Source of the DNA: Strix aluco
Taxonomy: Eukaryota > Chordata > Aves > Strigiformes > Strigidae
DNA length: 64,000 bases
Assembly (NCBI RefSeq): GCF_031877795.1
Contig: NC_133934.1
Coordinates: 46,840,725-46,904,724 of the forward strand
Direction: 5' to 3'
Shown here: piece after piece, positions 49,966 through 62,900 of the stretch
Layout: every line of letters begins with the position of its first letter
Numbering within the stretch: position 1 is the first letter of the stretch
Notes under the pieces: model-generated
The model's database searches: none
Told to the model about the DNA's origin: nothing
The model's input: only the letters and a program-made list of their open reading frames with translations
Program-made: the position numbers and the translations under genes

Positions 49966-52900
49966 TGTAACCCTGAAAGCTGGTGAAAGGTTATCAGAGC
50001 AAGAGTGAACTTGGAAGAGAGGACGCATGCCCCATGGACCAAGTGAGCAAGGTTAGGTGTGTGTACAGACCTTTCAGAGTCTGACTTCTGTCTGAATTTT
50101 CTGCAGTTATAAAGTTTGTGTTGACTTAGTATCTGCTCATGTGAAACCAGCTTTTGAGCTTAAGGGGTCTTTCGTGCTTCTTGAGGACCTTTGAAGAAAA
50201 GTTGTAGGGCTACCTTGAATCTGTAGCTGACTGGAAGTCCCCTCAAGTAGAAAAGACCAGCCACTGGGTTATCAGCTCTGAGCAGCTGCCCTTTTCCGTC
50301 CTCATGGGGGTCTAGTGTTCTCTTCCCAAACACACAACAGATCATCCCCCCCTCCCCGGGGGAAAAAAGCAAGACAGAGGGGTAGACTTTCCTATTGACC
50401 CTCCCACCCAGATGCAGAGCAGAGGAAGAGAAGGACCCCTCCCAGTTTGTTTTTCCCTACTCACAGCTATTCATAAGCAAAGGTATATAGTCAGGAGCAC
50501 AGTATGAAAGTAGCTGCAGGTAAAAGTGTGGTAAATGGATGGAGCTACTTGTCTGAGTTAACTAGCCATTGAAAATAAGAAGCCTAACTGTACCAGATAC
50601 TGTATCTGGTACAAAACTGATAAATCTTTAGTTTCTAGGGGCTGATCCTTTCTGACTTAATGTGATGCAGGGAGATAAAAGTCAACAGCATTCAGACACT
50701 CTGCAAGCCTCATTTGATCCCTGAGGATACCCTTTTTGCATTCCTGCATCCTTTCTAGGTCACCACCAGCTTTCTAGGTCAAACTCTGAATCTTCATTGA
50801 TCATTTCTCTGCAAAGTCTGAATAGACGTAGAGTCTTGGAAGGAACTGTTGTATTGACTAACATCTCCTGCCATTACTCAAAAAACATTTCCTGCTGAAA
50901 CATATCTGGTGTGAGTCTGAACCTATGAAAACACAAGTGAGGGTGTGCATATATATTAGACATATGCATAACCTCCATGTATAGGTGTATGTGTGTCTAG
51001 GTTTGTGATATTGCTTCTCTGAATTTAACAACGTGCACCTGAATTCTCTTATTTCTTAATAAAAAAGCACCAATGTGCAATACTAAGGGGCACTTTGGTA
51101 CGTTTCTGCAGAGCTGTGTGTTCTTAGGAAGTAGTAGTCATTTAGGAAAGACTCATCAATGTGAGTAGGGACATTCCAGGGGCACTGCTGTGTGACAACA
51201 CACACTTCAGATTTTAATAGTAGAAAAGGGGGATGTTAGGTCTCTCTCAATTATGGAAGAAGCTGCTGCATACTACGTGCCTTTGCAGCCTGACACATTC
51301 TGCAGCTCTGGCTGTAAGAGAGGCCAGCAAAAGCTAGGCCCTGCATAGGTGACCAGAAGTCCTCCTGCCTTGCCCCCTGGTCCATTATATGGCAAGGGGC
51401 AGTTAAATTTAGCATAATACAACAGGTTTTTTTTCCATTACCAGCTATCTGTTCATAAATGAACTCTCCAATGCAGAATGAGTTCTCAGTATTCAATGGT
51501 TGTTTTTTTTAATAGTGTATAGATTTTATGGTCTACTTTATATTTCTAAGTGGGCTTTTTCTAGTACTAAAATGGATCTGAACCATTTTCTTCATGTAAA
51601 ATCAATAGCAGACATGGATTCCAAGTCTCTCTCTTAAACATCTAAGCATCAACAAATAATTTCACTACTCTCATTTCTGATCTGCAGATATTTCTCTCAA
51701 CACAGACTAAAATAAAAACAACTTAAGCTGCTTAGTGAAGTTAAAATAAATAGCTTTTAGAATAGTTTACTATAAAAATAAAGGTTTTAACTCATTATTT
51801 ATCATATGATCTTTAACAAATTTTAAACTAAAATACCATGCTTATATTTATTCTCTTTTACACCATAGATACACTGTTGATATAGTCTAACGAAGCATGT
51901 TTAAGACACCCAGGCTTATTAGACTAATGCTTTCAAACGTATTTAGAAAGTGGTAATTCTTAATTCCCGGTGCTTCTGCCAGTGTTAACACCTCCAAATT
52001 TCTCAAAGTAAAAGCACATTACATGCTGAACAAGGGCCTTAATGCTGTCACCATAGAGACGACACTTCACAACCCTTATTTATGTCTCCTTGATTGCACC
52101 AAACAAACACACTCTCTTTATAGACAAACACTTTTGGTTTCTTGAGGATGATTTCTCTAGATGAAGTTTTAAATAACATTTCTGTGGACACATAAATATT
52201 ATTTTATATTATGGTGAATTTTTCATGATAATGAATACAGTAGCCCTTCAGATAGAAGAAAGACAACAATCAGTTTGAATAAATGAGAAGGAAATTCCTT
52301 AGTTAAAACAAAAGACAGACAGAACAGACACTCTCTTTGTCTCCATGGAAAAAGGATGAAAGAACCTGTTACTTGTATTTGGCCAATGAACTTGAAAACA
52401 CAGGAGAGAAAATACTTCGGGTAAACCAAAACAAAAATATTTTTCTAGGATCGGAAAACCAAAACCACTTATTTTTCCTTCAAAATGCAAAAAATAAAAC
52501 ATATTTCAAAACTATTTTTACAACATTTTTCTTTTTTTCCCAATAGAAGGTTTTGCAAAATTGAGCTCAGATTCCTAAATATCGTTAGCTGCTTTCCAGT
52601 AAATAAAATAATCAGAAGAATAACCACCCAGCCCTATTTCATAATGACTAGAGATTAAAAATCAACGCAGTGCAGAAGGGCTCTGCACTTCCATCTCCGA
52701 GGCTAGCTGCCTTTCGTGCTATGCAATCTTACCACAAGAAGTCCTTGTGCCCACCCCGCATTGAGCAATTGCTGCAGGAAAGCAATTTCTCTGATCGGTG
52801 AAGTGCCATGAACATTCATAGGTCTGCATAAGCTCTCACTAAGAGCAAGGAAAATTATCTATGATAGCAAAAGTCATACTTTATTTTACTATGAGAAGGG

Positions 52901-55646
52901 ACTTCAACACAAAGTTCCTGTCTCTGGACTGAGCATATTTAAGCCCAATTAGGTCATTCAGTGTGGGACGCCTCTGCCGGTCAGCAGCATGTGTGGTTTG
53001 CTGTGTGTAATTGCAGTTGGCTTCCCTAGCCTTACTCCTGACAAACCCCACACTGGATCCAAGGAGCAGCATTCCCTAAGTTATTGATCAAAACCGTTGT
53101 TTGGCCTCTTTTTTCTGACTCTTACTCTAGTTTATTCTTTCTTAATTGTACTTGTTTCATGACAGTTAGGGCCATAAAAACAAAACCCCTTAAAATACCA
53201 GTTTGATTAAGCTTTTATCAAATGATACCAATCTAAATGCTTTTGCTGTGATAAGCCCTCTCCTAACACAGAAAGCTTTGCACTGTGTCTCATGGGCCAA
53301 ATCCAACCTAGAAGACACCACCACCCACCCTGCCACCCTAATGGCCACGGCGGGGGGAGAGGGACTGAAGGCAGATCATCTGCTCTTCCCAAATACCACC
53401 TGTATTTGGAGGAAGGAGCTGCTGGTTCAGCTTATTAGACCCCCAGCATCAACACTGCTATGTGCCAATCACCATGATGTCTGGGCTGCATATGCTTAAT
53501 AGCTACTGATTTCAGAAACTGATTATCTAATTGCTCTGTCATGTCAGCTTTGACCTCATGCTTGGCCCAAATCCCCCCGTCCTTGATGTTGCTTGTACTT
53601 TCTAGAAATAGCCAGCCTGCCTGTCCAGACAAGGAAAAGCAATGCAGGGTAGGTGGTGCCAGGGACTTGTGCTTTTGTCCCTGAAGGCAGTATGGATTCA
53701 ACTGATTTGAGGCACTTGACTATGTGAACTTGAGCCTAAACACACAGCTGGTACAGAGGGGGTAGGTACACTCAGTGGAGCTCTGTTTCTCAAGCTGTAG
53801 CAGGCAAAAGTGACCTGAGAGCTTACACCTTCCAAAAGCAGGAATCATCTCCCTTTTTTGCAAATGGTACAGTGGAGTCAAACCTAATTAAAGCTTTTAA
53901 GAGTAATTTGCTGCTGCTCCTTTTACTAGAGTTTGTACATTGAATTGCTCATGTCTGCCAGAGAAAACCACAGAAAAACTTCGGTTTATCTCCTCTGACA
54001 TCTCTGAGAAACAGAGCTTCTATATGCTCCTCTTATCTCTCAACATGCCTTATCAGGGTAAAAAAACAACTCCCTAAAAATGTAACTCCTAGTGACTGCT
54101 GTGATGGATGTCCCTGTGCAGGCTGCCTTGCTGTCCTCAAGGATGTCAGCCGAGACAGCTCGGGGGGCTGCTGTGGGGGCAACTGCCTGCAGCCTGCCCC
54201 AGCCCAGCCTGCAGTGCCTGGGGCAGGAAAGAGGGTCCATATCCCCTCTGTGCTGTGGGTTGCTGTGACAGCCACAGCAGGGCTGGCAAGTCCCTCTCCA
54301 TCAAGGAAAGGGGATAAATCTGCGTGCCTGAATCCAAGCGCCAGTGTCTACCCATCTGCCTCCTTGAAATGTCTCTAACTGGGCTATGACAACCACACAA
54401 GGGAAATTCAATTTTCCACTGGAGCAGTTGTTCCCCAATGATCAGACTTGCTAGTACTGCAACTGTAGCACTGGTTCACATGTAAAATGGGATCTCTTCT
54501 CAGCCTTTGGTTGGGAATGGGATGCTTATTTTTTCAAGTTCATGTCTAAATTCTTCAGCAGTTGAAGGAGGCCACCAGACAGACACAGTTGTTTTAGAAC
54601 AGTCCTAAGGAAAACAAAGTGAAAGAGGAGATCAGAATAGCAAGGTTGAAGGGAAGGACAGTTGTGAGTGGAGAGACAAACCTGAGGACATGGGCCAGTT
54701 CGAAGCCTTTGTCCAGCTACTGGCCTAAGTACAGCTTGGGCAACTCATGAGATACTACTTTAACCATACCTGTTTTCTGTGGGCTAAGGAAAAAGAAATT
54801 GCCTAAGCAATTGTCACTGCTTAATCTATGTCTGACAGTTTGGCTGTGTGATTGCACAAGACCTGAACAATTACATCGACCATATAAGATGAAGAAGCAG
54901 AGAACTCAGGGAGGGCAATTAAGCCACCCTATTTTGTTGAGCTTCAGAGGAGCTCTGATTCAGCTATTTGTACCAATTCTTTTCCCAACATATGGTCCAA
55001 GTCCTGCCTGCAGATAAGCATGACAGGAATTCAAATAAAGATTAGTTGGGGTGTAGGTGTTGCTGACAAACACATACGCTGCGATGTTGCTTCTCTACCC
55101 AAGAGAAATATAATACACGTGGTTATCTCACTCAAGCAAGTTAAGTTTAAAAAACAGCTTATTACGGAAGATTGAACCTTGACTTATTTATAGTGATATT
55201 TGCTATCCTGGCTGCACTTGTATCCCGTGATCTCAGAGGTACAGTCTGTCATGAACACTGGGTTTTATCCCTTTTCTGTTTTCCATTGGTGACCTTTAGA
55301 TGCATTTTAAATAATCCCTTTCATTTCCAACAATTTTTCCTCTGCTTAAAAAATCTGCAGGAAAGCATTTCTCTAAGTGATACTTTATTACCTCTCTAGA
55401 TAGTTATTTTCAAAATTTTAAAGAAGTCAAACTGCTGCCAAGCCCACTGTCTCTGCAACCCTTGCATGATGTGGAAGCAAGTAGCAATTGTTATTTTTCA
55501 CATTCTCTAGTTTCATTGTCATATCTCCACCTAGATCTTCCAGGGGGAAATGGACCTAGTTTTCCTTCCCAGTACTATTTGAGAATGGCTTGTATGCCTT
55601 AAAGGTTAACATTATAACATGTTTTGTTTCTGTTTCTCTTTGACAG
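49966..55646. other. Non-coding flank, no gene recognised
   Basis: Intergenic sequence. A GC-richer patch at 54100-54300 gives overlapping frames on both strands but no recognisable product. The segment 51890-52110 looks like possible conserved non-coding DNA; this is untested. Confidence 0.5.
50590..50612. repeat. 10-bp inverted repeat with 3-nt spacer
   Basis: Arms gtaccagata and tatctggtac are exact reverse complements around ctg. It looks like a 23-bp palindromic factor-binding site but could be chance. Confidence 0.65.
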
Positions 55647-55709
55647 GGAGGACTGATTAGACAGGCTGCTGAAGATAAAGCAACACATCAGTATCAAAAT
55701 CCATGGTAA
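55647..55709 (+). other. Candidate terminal coding exon (weak)
   Basis: A long pyrimidine tract ends in ...tttctctttgacag, a very good 3' splice site. The only open frame after it encodes GGLIRQAAEDKATHQYQNPW and then stops at TAA 55707-55709. The composition is protein-like. No upstream partner exons and no nearby AATAAA were identified. From memory, in mammals C4orf45 (SPMIP2, a sperm microtubule inner protein) lies upstream of RAPGEF2 in the opposite orientation, which would place it on plus here. I cannot match the residues to it. Confidence 0.25.
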
Positions 55710-58700
55710 CCACTTATTAATTTTAAAAAAATTGCTCTAATCAGTGCCCTACGAGGAATTTTCTGAGAATTCCTGGAATAGGCAAATCATTGGCATACTT
55801 GACTTTGAAATTCAACAGATCTAAGGAAAACCTACCGCTGGCACCCACTGCTGCAGAAAACCATTGAGAATAGAGTATTTAGCTGATATTTTTGTCATAA
55901 ATCAATAGAAGTATTCCAGAACTAAACTACAGTACATTTCAAGCAGCTAGAAGAGTTCTCCAGGGAATATTTAATCCCCTTTGAAGACAGTCCTGCTTTA
56001 CAGAACCCCATTTAGTTTTCAGCGAGAATTAATTTTTCCAGTTACTTTGATTAATGCATCCTGAACGAAATCTCAGCTTTATGAAGCAATAATTAGCAAT
56101 AATCATCTTCAGCTAGGAATGTGCTACAGAAATTGGAGAGTGACAGTAGAAAAAGCCCTTATGAGACTGGCAGGGCTCTTCCAGCAAAACCATGCATGTG
56201 AAAGGAACTTACACCACACCAGCAATACATCAGACTTTAAGAAGTTCACCATGACCAGGAGCTTTGACTGCTGAGGCATTCATAATGGAGACCTAGGCAA
56301 AACATGGAGAGGTGAAAAGGACTAAGGACATTTATGGAGAAGGACTGATCATGGAGTTTTGTTGTACCTCCTCTCCTTCCCTCAAGAATACCTACTGGGA
56401 AATGTGGTATCTTAATGAGTGCAAGGCAATGACTTCTACTGGAAAATGAGAAATGCCTAAATTCCCTAGAACTCGCCTGGGAAGCAGCAGGTGATAACTG
56501 AAGTGCATTCACAGTCACAGTGGGTCACCAAACATGCCCACCTGCTCCCAGGACTGGAAACGTGTCCTGCCCCTGCTCAGCAGATGTAGCCCCATCTCTG
56601 CATTGCCTCAGATGTGCCACGGCAGGGCAAGGCCATGCAGACAGACTCACAGACACGGCTCTGCTCAGCCTTTTCCTCCCTCCCCTTTGCTCTCACCTCC
56701 GTACGCTGCAAACAGGAGCTGCTGCGCTCAGGACGCTGCTTCCCTGCACTGTGCCCTGTAGTACCAGGAGCTCCCACAGCATATTAAGTGGTTTCTTTTT
56801 TTTTTTTTTCCTTGCCTGTTTGTATAACCTGGAGCAGGAGCCATGCTGCCACAGCTGCCAAAGGCTCAACTGGGTGTGATAGATAGACGCATGAAAAGCC
56901 TGAGCAGCTCCTCCAAGCTGAACTCCACATTGCTGGTAGTAGCAGCAGTACCAGGAACAGATGGGCCAGCTGGTCTTCAAAAGCTATAATCATTCTCAAA
57001 ACTACGGCACGAGTATGCTTCCTAGTGTGCCGGGAGTAGGAAGTCATTATCAACTTACTGCTTATTTTGGTTATTACAGTAGTGTGTTGTTGAGACTTTT
57101 GTAGCCCAGTGACAAGCTACAACATAAAAATTGCTTCCACAAAAGTCTGTGATCCCATGGTGTCTTCAGTCCATCATTGGAAGGCAGCCAGCACCACTAG
57201 GCAGCGTTGCAGCTTTGTCATTTTTGTAAAGCATTCAGAAAACATGCACCTTATTAGGCACTTGGAAAGTAATCCTAGTTTAAATTGATTGTTGAACAAA
57301 GCAGCAGCAATTTGCTGTTGGGGAATGTTTTATTTGCTTTTCACCATAGAAAGGTGGATAGGAAAACAGTCATCCAAGTTGGAACTAAATAAATTAAATG
57401 CATTTAATTAGCTAATGGAGTGTCTCACAAAAGCTTGCACTATTAGAAAATTAAATTAGTTCTTCCTAATATGCTGAGATTCTTTAAGTCATTAGCACCT
57501 TTTTTCTTTTTTAGAAATTGTCTGAAATATTCAGGGGATTATTTTTCATCATAGGCTTTTTGCTTTCCCTGCCATACCTTTCAGTCCTGATTCTCTTCAG
57601 TCTTATAATCAGCGCTAATTTGTGAAAAGCATTTCTAAGATAAATAACTTTGGTGCAATTCATGAGTACAAGGAACATATTTCAGATTTTTCTAAAGGAA
57701 CATGGTGTTCTCAGAGATCATTTTCATGAGCTATTATATGATTTATACCACTGGTTACAGAAAGACTCTACTCAAGCATGTTCACTGATGGCTTCTTATG
57801 CCTTTTTACAGCAAAACAACTGAAAATGGAAGATGGAAGTGTTTTGAATTTGCAGTCCTGCCCTTGCAACGTTATTCTGAATAAGCTCCATCCAACTTAC
57901 ATTAGGTTAATTAACAACAGCGTGGCATTTGTTTGTGAGTTACAAAGGAACCAGACATACATCCTTGGTGCACTACCACAGTGGTGTGCTCTGCGTGGTG
58001 TGGTGGCAGACTTCCCATTCCCTTCACACTGTCCTGGTTGGGATACTGCAGGGTCTGTCGTTATGAAATGCAGTGCATGATCAGTCACATCTTTATAATT
58101 CCACTTAGACCTTGCTGAAGACATGGGAGAGAAGGGACGAGGATATTTCCTGTGAGTACATACCTATTCAGTACACGTATTTTCAGAGCACTCTCCTTCC
58201 TCTTTGCAAGCATATCTGATCTCACCCAAATCATGAGGTGGAGGGTCCAACGTGCCCCCCAGCCAAGCTAGAGAGGAGGCTGGAGGTCGGGGCAGTGCTC
58301 AGCGCTGCCTCTCATTCTCAGTGGAGAGGAACTGAATTGTCCCACAGGAAAACCCAAAGTTTGCATTAAAGATAGTTTGACAGCAGGAAGCACAGGCAAA
58401 GGTTCTGGGCATGGACTAAGGGTTGAAAAATAGTCAGCTAAGGACATAAAGGCACTTTTCACCAAGAGTGTTTCTTTCCCAGGCAAGCAAAAGACTCAGG
58501 TGCATATGGAGATCTATTGTCCTGATACTCGTGCTTAAAATCGAGTGCTTTGCTGGATGAGATCTGGCATGCCCTTATGTAAGCAAATTATTTTTATCTG
58601 CTTCTAGCCTAATAAAGACTTGAATATTTTGAGAACTCATAGGTCTCATTGCTATGGAAACTAACTCTGTATCTTTAGGTCAGTCTTGCTATCTCTGATT
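55710..58700. other. Non-coding flank, no gene recognised
   Basis: Mixed composition with a GC-richer patch at 56520-56780, where several frames overlap on both strands without family resemblance. The 100-codon plus frame at 57778-58080 also looks like chance. Confidence 0.5.
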
Positions 58701-58716
58701 TGCAGTCCGCACCTAA

Positions 58717-58721
<5 letters not shown>

Positions 58722-58750
<29 letters not shown>

Positions 58751-58763
58751 AAAGAAAAAAAAA
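58722..58763. repeat. A28 run followed by an A-rich stretch
   Basis: Twenty-eight consecutive A residues, then g-aaa-g-aaaaaaaaa. An AATAAA lies about 110 bp upstream, too far for a normal retrocopy tail. No recognisable retrocopy precedes it. Confidence 0.9.
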
Positions 58764-61700
58764 GCCTAGCTGTATTTGCTGCTTCAGTCCCACTCCCCAA
58801 TACCCTTTGTCTCACTTCTGTAGCCAAGGGCAGAGTCCAACAGCCTTTACAGGGAAGAAAGGTGTGATAGCAGCAGTTCAACACCACATTACTGGTTTCA
58901 GTGCCAATGAGAAATGAGGGGATTTATGCTGATAGTATGGACAATTGACATAGGAGCATCAGCAGGCAAGCTGACCTCATACAGGGGTAGACATCGCTGT
59001 AGGGAAACCCGGCCTCATACAGCTGTCCTCTCTTTGTTTCTCTCATGCTTGGGTGAGTGAGCCAAAATGCTCACCGATGCTCTGAAATGCTAAACAACTC
59101 TTCCAATCCACAGATTAATAGTGGGAGGATTTACCACTGCATGGACAAGGACTGCTGCCACAGGAGTGATTGAGCTGGTACCGTCTCAGTAAAACAGATT
59201 GGCCCCATTTTATGTTGGGACATCTGCCTTATTGCAAAATCCGGGGTTTTCCCTCTCCCTCCCAGCCTTTCTCCTTCTGCATAATTCAGCTAACCCTCAT
59301 TATACAGTTTACCCCAACTTGGACCAGTGACGTTCTCAGGATGATACAGCACTGATGGAGCTATAAGGTGCTTGTATTTCTTTGTTTTGCTTTTTCTCAG
59401 TCATTTTGTATATTGGGAGAAAAAAACCTGACAGGAGGTAGTTCAAGGACCAATATATGTCTGTATTTCATGGCCTCCAAAGACTTTTCTGCATAATTCA
59501 AAATCACAGAGAATTCACATCCAGAACTTTAAAAAAGTTGCTGGAATTTTACTACTCTAGCAACAGAAGAGGTTTTTCTTTGTTTTTCTAATTCTAACAA
59601 AAAGTAGTCTCTTCACTGATAGAAAGGTAATTTTTCCCCCAAAAAAATAATTATTTCAGTTTTGCTCAGAAGCATGATATATTGTCAATTCTGCTGTAAA
59701 AAAAATTTACTTTTTTGGCAAAATTGGTAAAGCTACCAAGGTGGCAGTGATTGTCAGTAAAAATGAAATATTTTCCTCCAAAATGCTAACACATATACCT
59801 GCTTAACAGATTACTTTCTATTTTAGCACATATAAACAATATACCTTAGTACAGGACAAATGTGCCTTGTCCAGGTGGCCTCAGCATCTGTGGCTATAGG
59901 AGGAGTTCTGTCCACATTCCTCTTTGCTATTGTTTGCTATTTTCAGCTTTAAGTAATTTATTGATTTTTTTTTTCCCCCGTTGGAGAATGAGGCTAATCT
60001 TTTCTATTGGCTCAAAGATGTTTTGGGGTTTTTTACCAGAAAATTATGCTTATATTCCTATTAAACTGGTGTAGCTCCTTCTTCTGGATTTTTCCTCCAG
60101 TATGAGTGAAATCATTATCTCACTGTGTACCCTTTTTATCCAAGCCTAATATTATATTATATAAGATCATAGGCAAGCACTTAAACTTTTGGAGAATCAG
60201 GATTATGCAATGGTGGAAAATGAGAAGAAAGCGTTTTTTAAAGGTTGAAGGGAATTCAGCTTTAGTAGACAGGGAAAATCCCTCAAGTTGAATTCTTGTA
60301 ATGGATGGCAGTGACACACACTCTGCTTTCTGGAATCAGTATTTTTCCATAAAGGAATGCAACATGAACCAGTAGTTAAACTAGGACAGATGTTGCTGGA
60401 AATATTTAAAAGATGTTTATATTATTAGTGATCAAATATGCAATGTTCTTGGGTATGTCATCCTCACGACTTCCCACAAGACATAATATTTTCCTTGTTG
60501 GAAAAAGAAAATAACTAAGTTGTAGGCAGCTTTTAGTAACAGATATTTTGGACTGGTGATGTAAGTGCTTAAGTATCCACCAGCACCACCATCCACTGGC
60601 CCAACCACTTCCCCTGGCTTGGTCCCCTTATTCCCTCCATACCTTGAAATGCTTCCCCTATTTCCCAGTCACATTCTCCCAGCCCAGCACTGGTACTTTC
60701 CCCAGTAGCTTTCCAATGAGGAACTTCCACCCTCAACTCCCTGGAGCAAGCTGTCTCTTCCTCCTGCGGCCACCACTCAGAATAACCTGTTTTTTACTGT
60801 CATTTACTGGGTGAATCTCTCTGGGCTTGACTTAAGAAGTGAAAACGGGTTTTTCTGACTAGGGTGTGAAACCAGCAAATGCAGAGTTTTCCTTCACAAA
60901 GCTCACAAATGTTTTAGCTATTGCAGCAAAACTGCTGCAACATTCTCTGAGGACGTGCTTGTAGCAACTTTAAAAAAAAAAAGAATCACTGCAGTTAATA
61001 AGCTTCTGTAAAGTTAAAGCTGATTTAAGACTGCCTACACTCAAATTTGCATTAATATAATCCCCTTTAACTAATCAGGTGTGAGTTGTGTGTGGAATGT
61101 ACCCAAATCCTCTATTATAGATGAAAAAAGACTGGTCAGCTGCAAAGAATGGGAGGTATGAACTCTGCCTTCTTTTTCTCTCTCTCTTGAGCCTCCCACC
61201 CCTTCAGAACCAAAGCAGACCCTGTTGCACTAAAGCAGGGACAGCACAGAAGAGAAAACATTTCTTCATGGTCTCCTTACTGGTTCCCCCCACTGCCCAC
61301 CCTGTCCTTCATCACCTACCTGACACAAGCATCGTCCTGGTCACCCCCAGCAACCTACGGCTTCTGCACTTCCCATGCCACTTGCCCTCAATAACTGCAG
61401 CCACATCAACCCAGGGAGGGTGGATCAAACATCTTTTTTTATTTTTTAAGGAATAATAACCCATATCACATTCTTGAAGCCAAAAGAGCAACACCATTCT
61501 CTTCCCCATCCTTATTACGTACCCCCACGTTGTTGAACTCCTTTTTTGTTTCTTAGCTTTCATCTATCCTGCTTTTTTGGTTCCCTACCCATTGCTCAAT
61601 CATGTCCAGACACTGAGGCTGGGGCCAGCATCAAGGAGCAGAGGGGGTGCACGGCAGGCAGTCATCACATGCAGCTGGAGCTGCAAGGAGGGGAAGGTCA

Positions 61701-62211
61701 CAGGCCACAGCTGAGCCTCATGCTCTGAGTTTGCCATAGGAGGGAGTTACCCTCTGATACAGCAACAGCTTTTGTCCCCTTGGTTCCTCAGACTCCTTCC
61801 TCTTTTTCCTCCTGCTTTTGGTCTGTCTTCCCACATTAAGCATGAAACTGGAGTAGCCAGAAAGATGACTGCTGCCATTTCCAGCTACCTCTCCTACACA
61901 TCAATCTTCTATGGGGATCAAACATTTTTGCCTTATTGTGAACTTTTTTTGGCTCATCAGTGATGGCTGGTGAAGCAGGCTTGCTTCTAGAAGAGCTGAA
62001 GCTCTGTGCTGCTGTGGAAAGCCAGAGCTCTGTATATTGGCTAAAGAGCAAGCCTTCCTCAGGCTCCTACTTTTTAAATGCTCATCTACTAAATATGTTG
62101 CTTTTATATCATTTACAGAATGTTTCCCTGCCCTGAGGCCTTTTCTAGATATATTTACTACAGTATGGTCATATCTTATTTTTCTCATCAGCCTGAGGGC
62201 ACAGAACTTGA
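58764..62211. other. Non-coding flank, no gene recognised
   Basis: AT-rich to average intergenic DNA. Frames up to 111 codons show no family resemblance. Confidence 0.5.
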
Positions 62212-62287
62212 TACAGCTCTTACACCACTGCAATCCCATCGACTTCAGGGGAATTACTTCCCATTAGAGCAAGTGAAATCAGAATGA
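62212..62287. mobile_element. Ancient amniote repeat relic with palindromic core
   Basis: The words 'cagctcttacaccactgcaa', 'tcccatcgacttcagggg' and 'aattacttccc...gaaatcagaatg' parallel the old amniote core 'ttacaccactgtaaatc...ctccattgacttcaatgg...gttactcc...tgagatcagaatc'. Same type as 32638-32721. Confidence 0.45.
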
Positions 62288-62754
62288 ATAAATACACCAT
62301 TTCTCTGCTATTCACCATTAACACTGTAAAGCCCACTGGAGTACTCAGAGAAAGCTGGAGATTGACTCTTGCTTTACTCTTGTTCAGTGCTGTTCCTGAG
62401 TGATGACAGGATAAACTACTTGTTCAGGTACACCTACAGAGCAAGGTAAGAAGATAAACTCTTACACGTACACCACTTTCTGTCTCAAATCTCACTGGCA
62501 TGTAGATAAGCACCTGCCTGTCTCACCATGCAGTAGACCAGCTGTGGCAAACAGGCTGTGGGACAGGCAGCGCAGGCCATCCTCTTTCTCACTGAGAACC
62601 AGAACTGCTCTGACAGAGCAGAGGAAGAGTCAGTGACTCAATAATTATCTGCTATTTATTTTTACTATCAATTAGGAAATCCTTTTTATATTTTCTCTAG
62701 CTCTTTCTATTGGCAATCAAAACACTCAAACCATTCGGTCACCCACAGAGAGCT
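62288..62754. other. Non-coding gap between two old repeat relics
   Basis: No gene seen. It may be extended decayed repeat, but I cannot align it by eye. Confidence 0.4.
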
Positions 62755-62900
62755 TTCATCCTCATCTTATAAACGGGAAAACCCTGAGACTCAGAGATCT
62801 TAAATTATTTGTCCTTGGCCATAGATGTGGTGGAGCCAGAAATAGTTCCCAGTTCCAGATTGCCACTTGAATACATTTAACCACAAGACCATCCTCTTTC
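62755..62900. mobile_element. Ancient amniote repeat relic (L3/MIR-like)
   Basis: A clear word series appears: 'cctcatcttataaacgggaa', 'aaccctgagactcagaga', 'cttaaattatttgtccttgg', 'ggtggagccagaaatagttc', 'ccagttccagattgccac', 'aaccacaagaccatcctc'. It parallels the old motif 'cattttacagatggggaaactgagg...agtgacttgcccaagg...ggcagagccaggaatagaac...actagaccatcctgc'. This is the best-preserved old relic in the window. Confidence 0.65.

Noticed and set aside
58648..58661. RFX X-box-like attgctatggaaac
   Set aside because: A degenerate 14-mer of this kind is expected about once or twice by chance in 64 kb on both strands. No ciliary gene was confirmed nearby.
58722..58763. Poly(A) run as the tail of a processed pseudogene
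   Set aside because: The AATAAA is too far upstream, no gene-like sequence precedes it, and no target duplication is visible.
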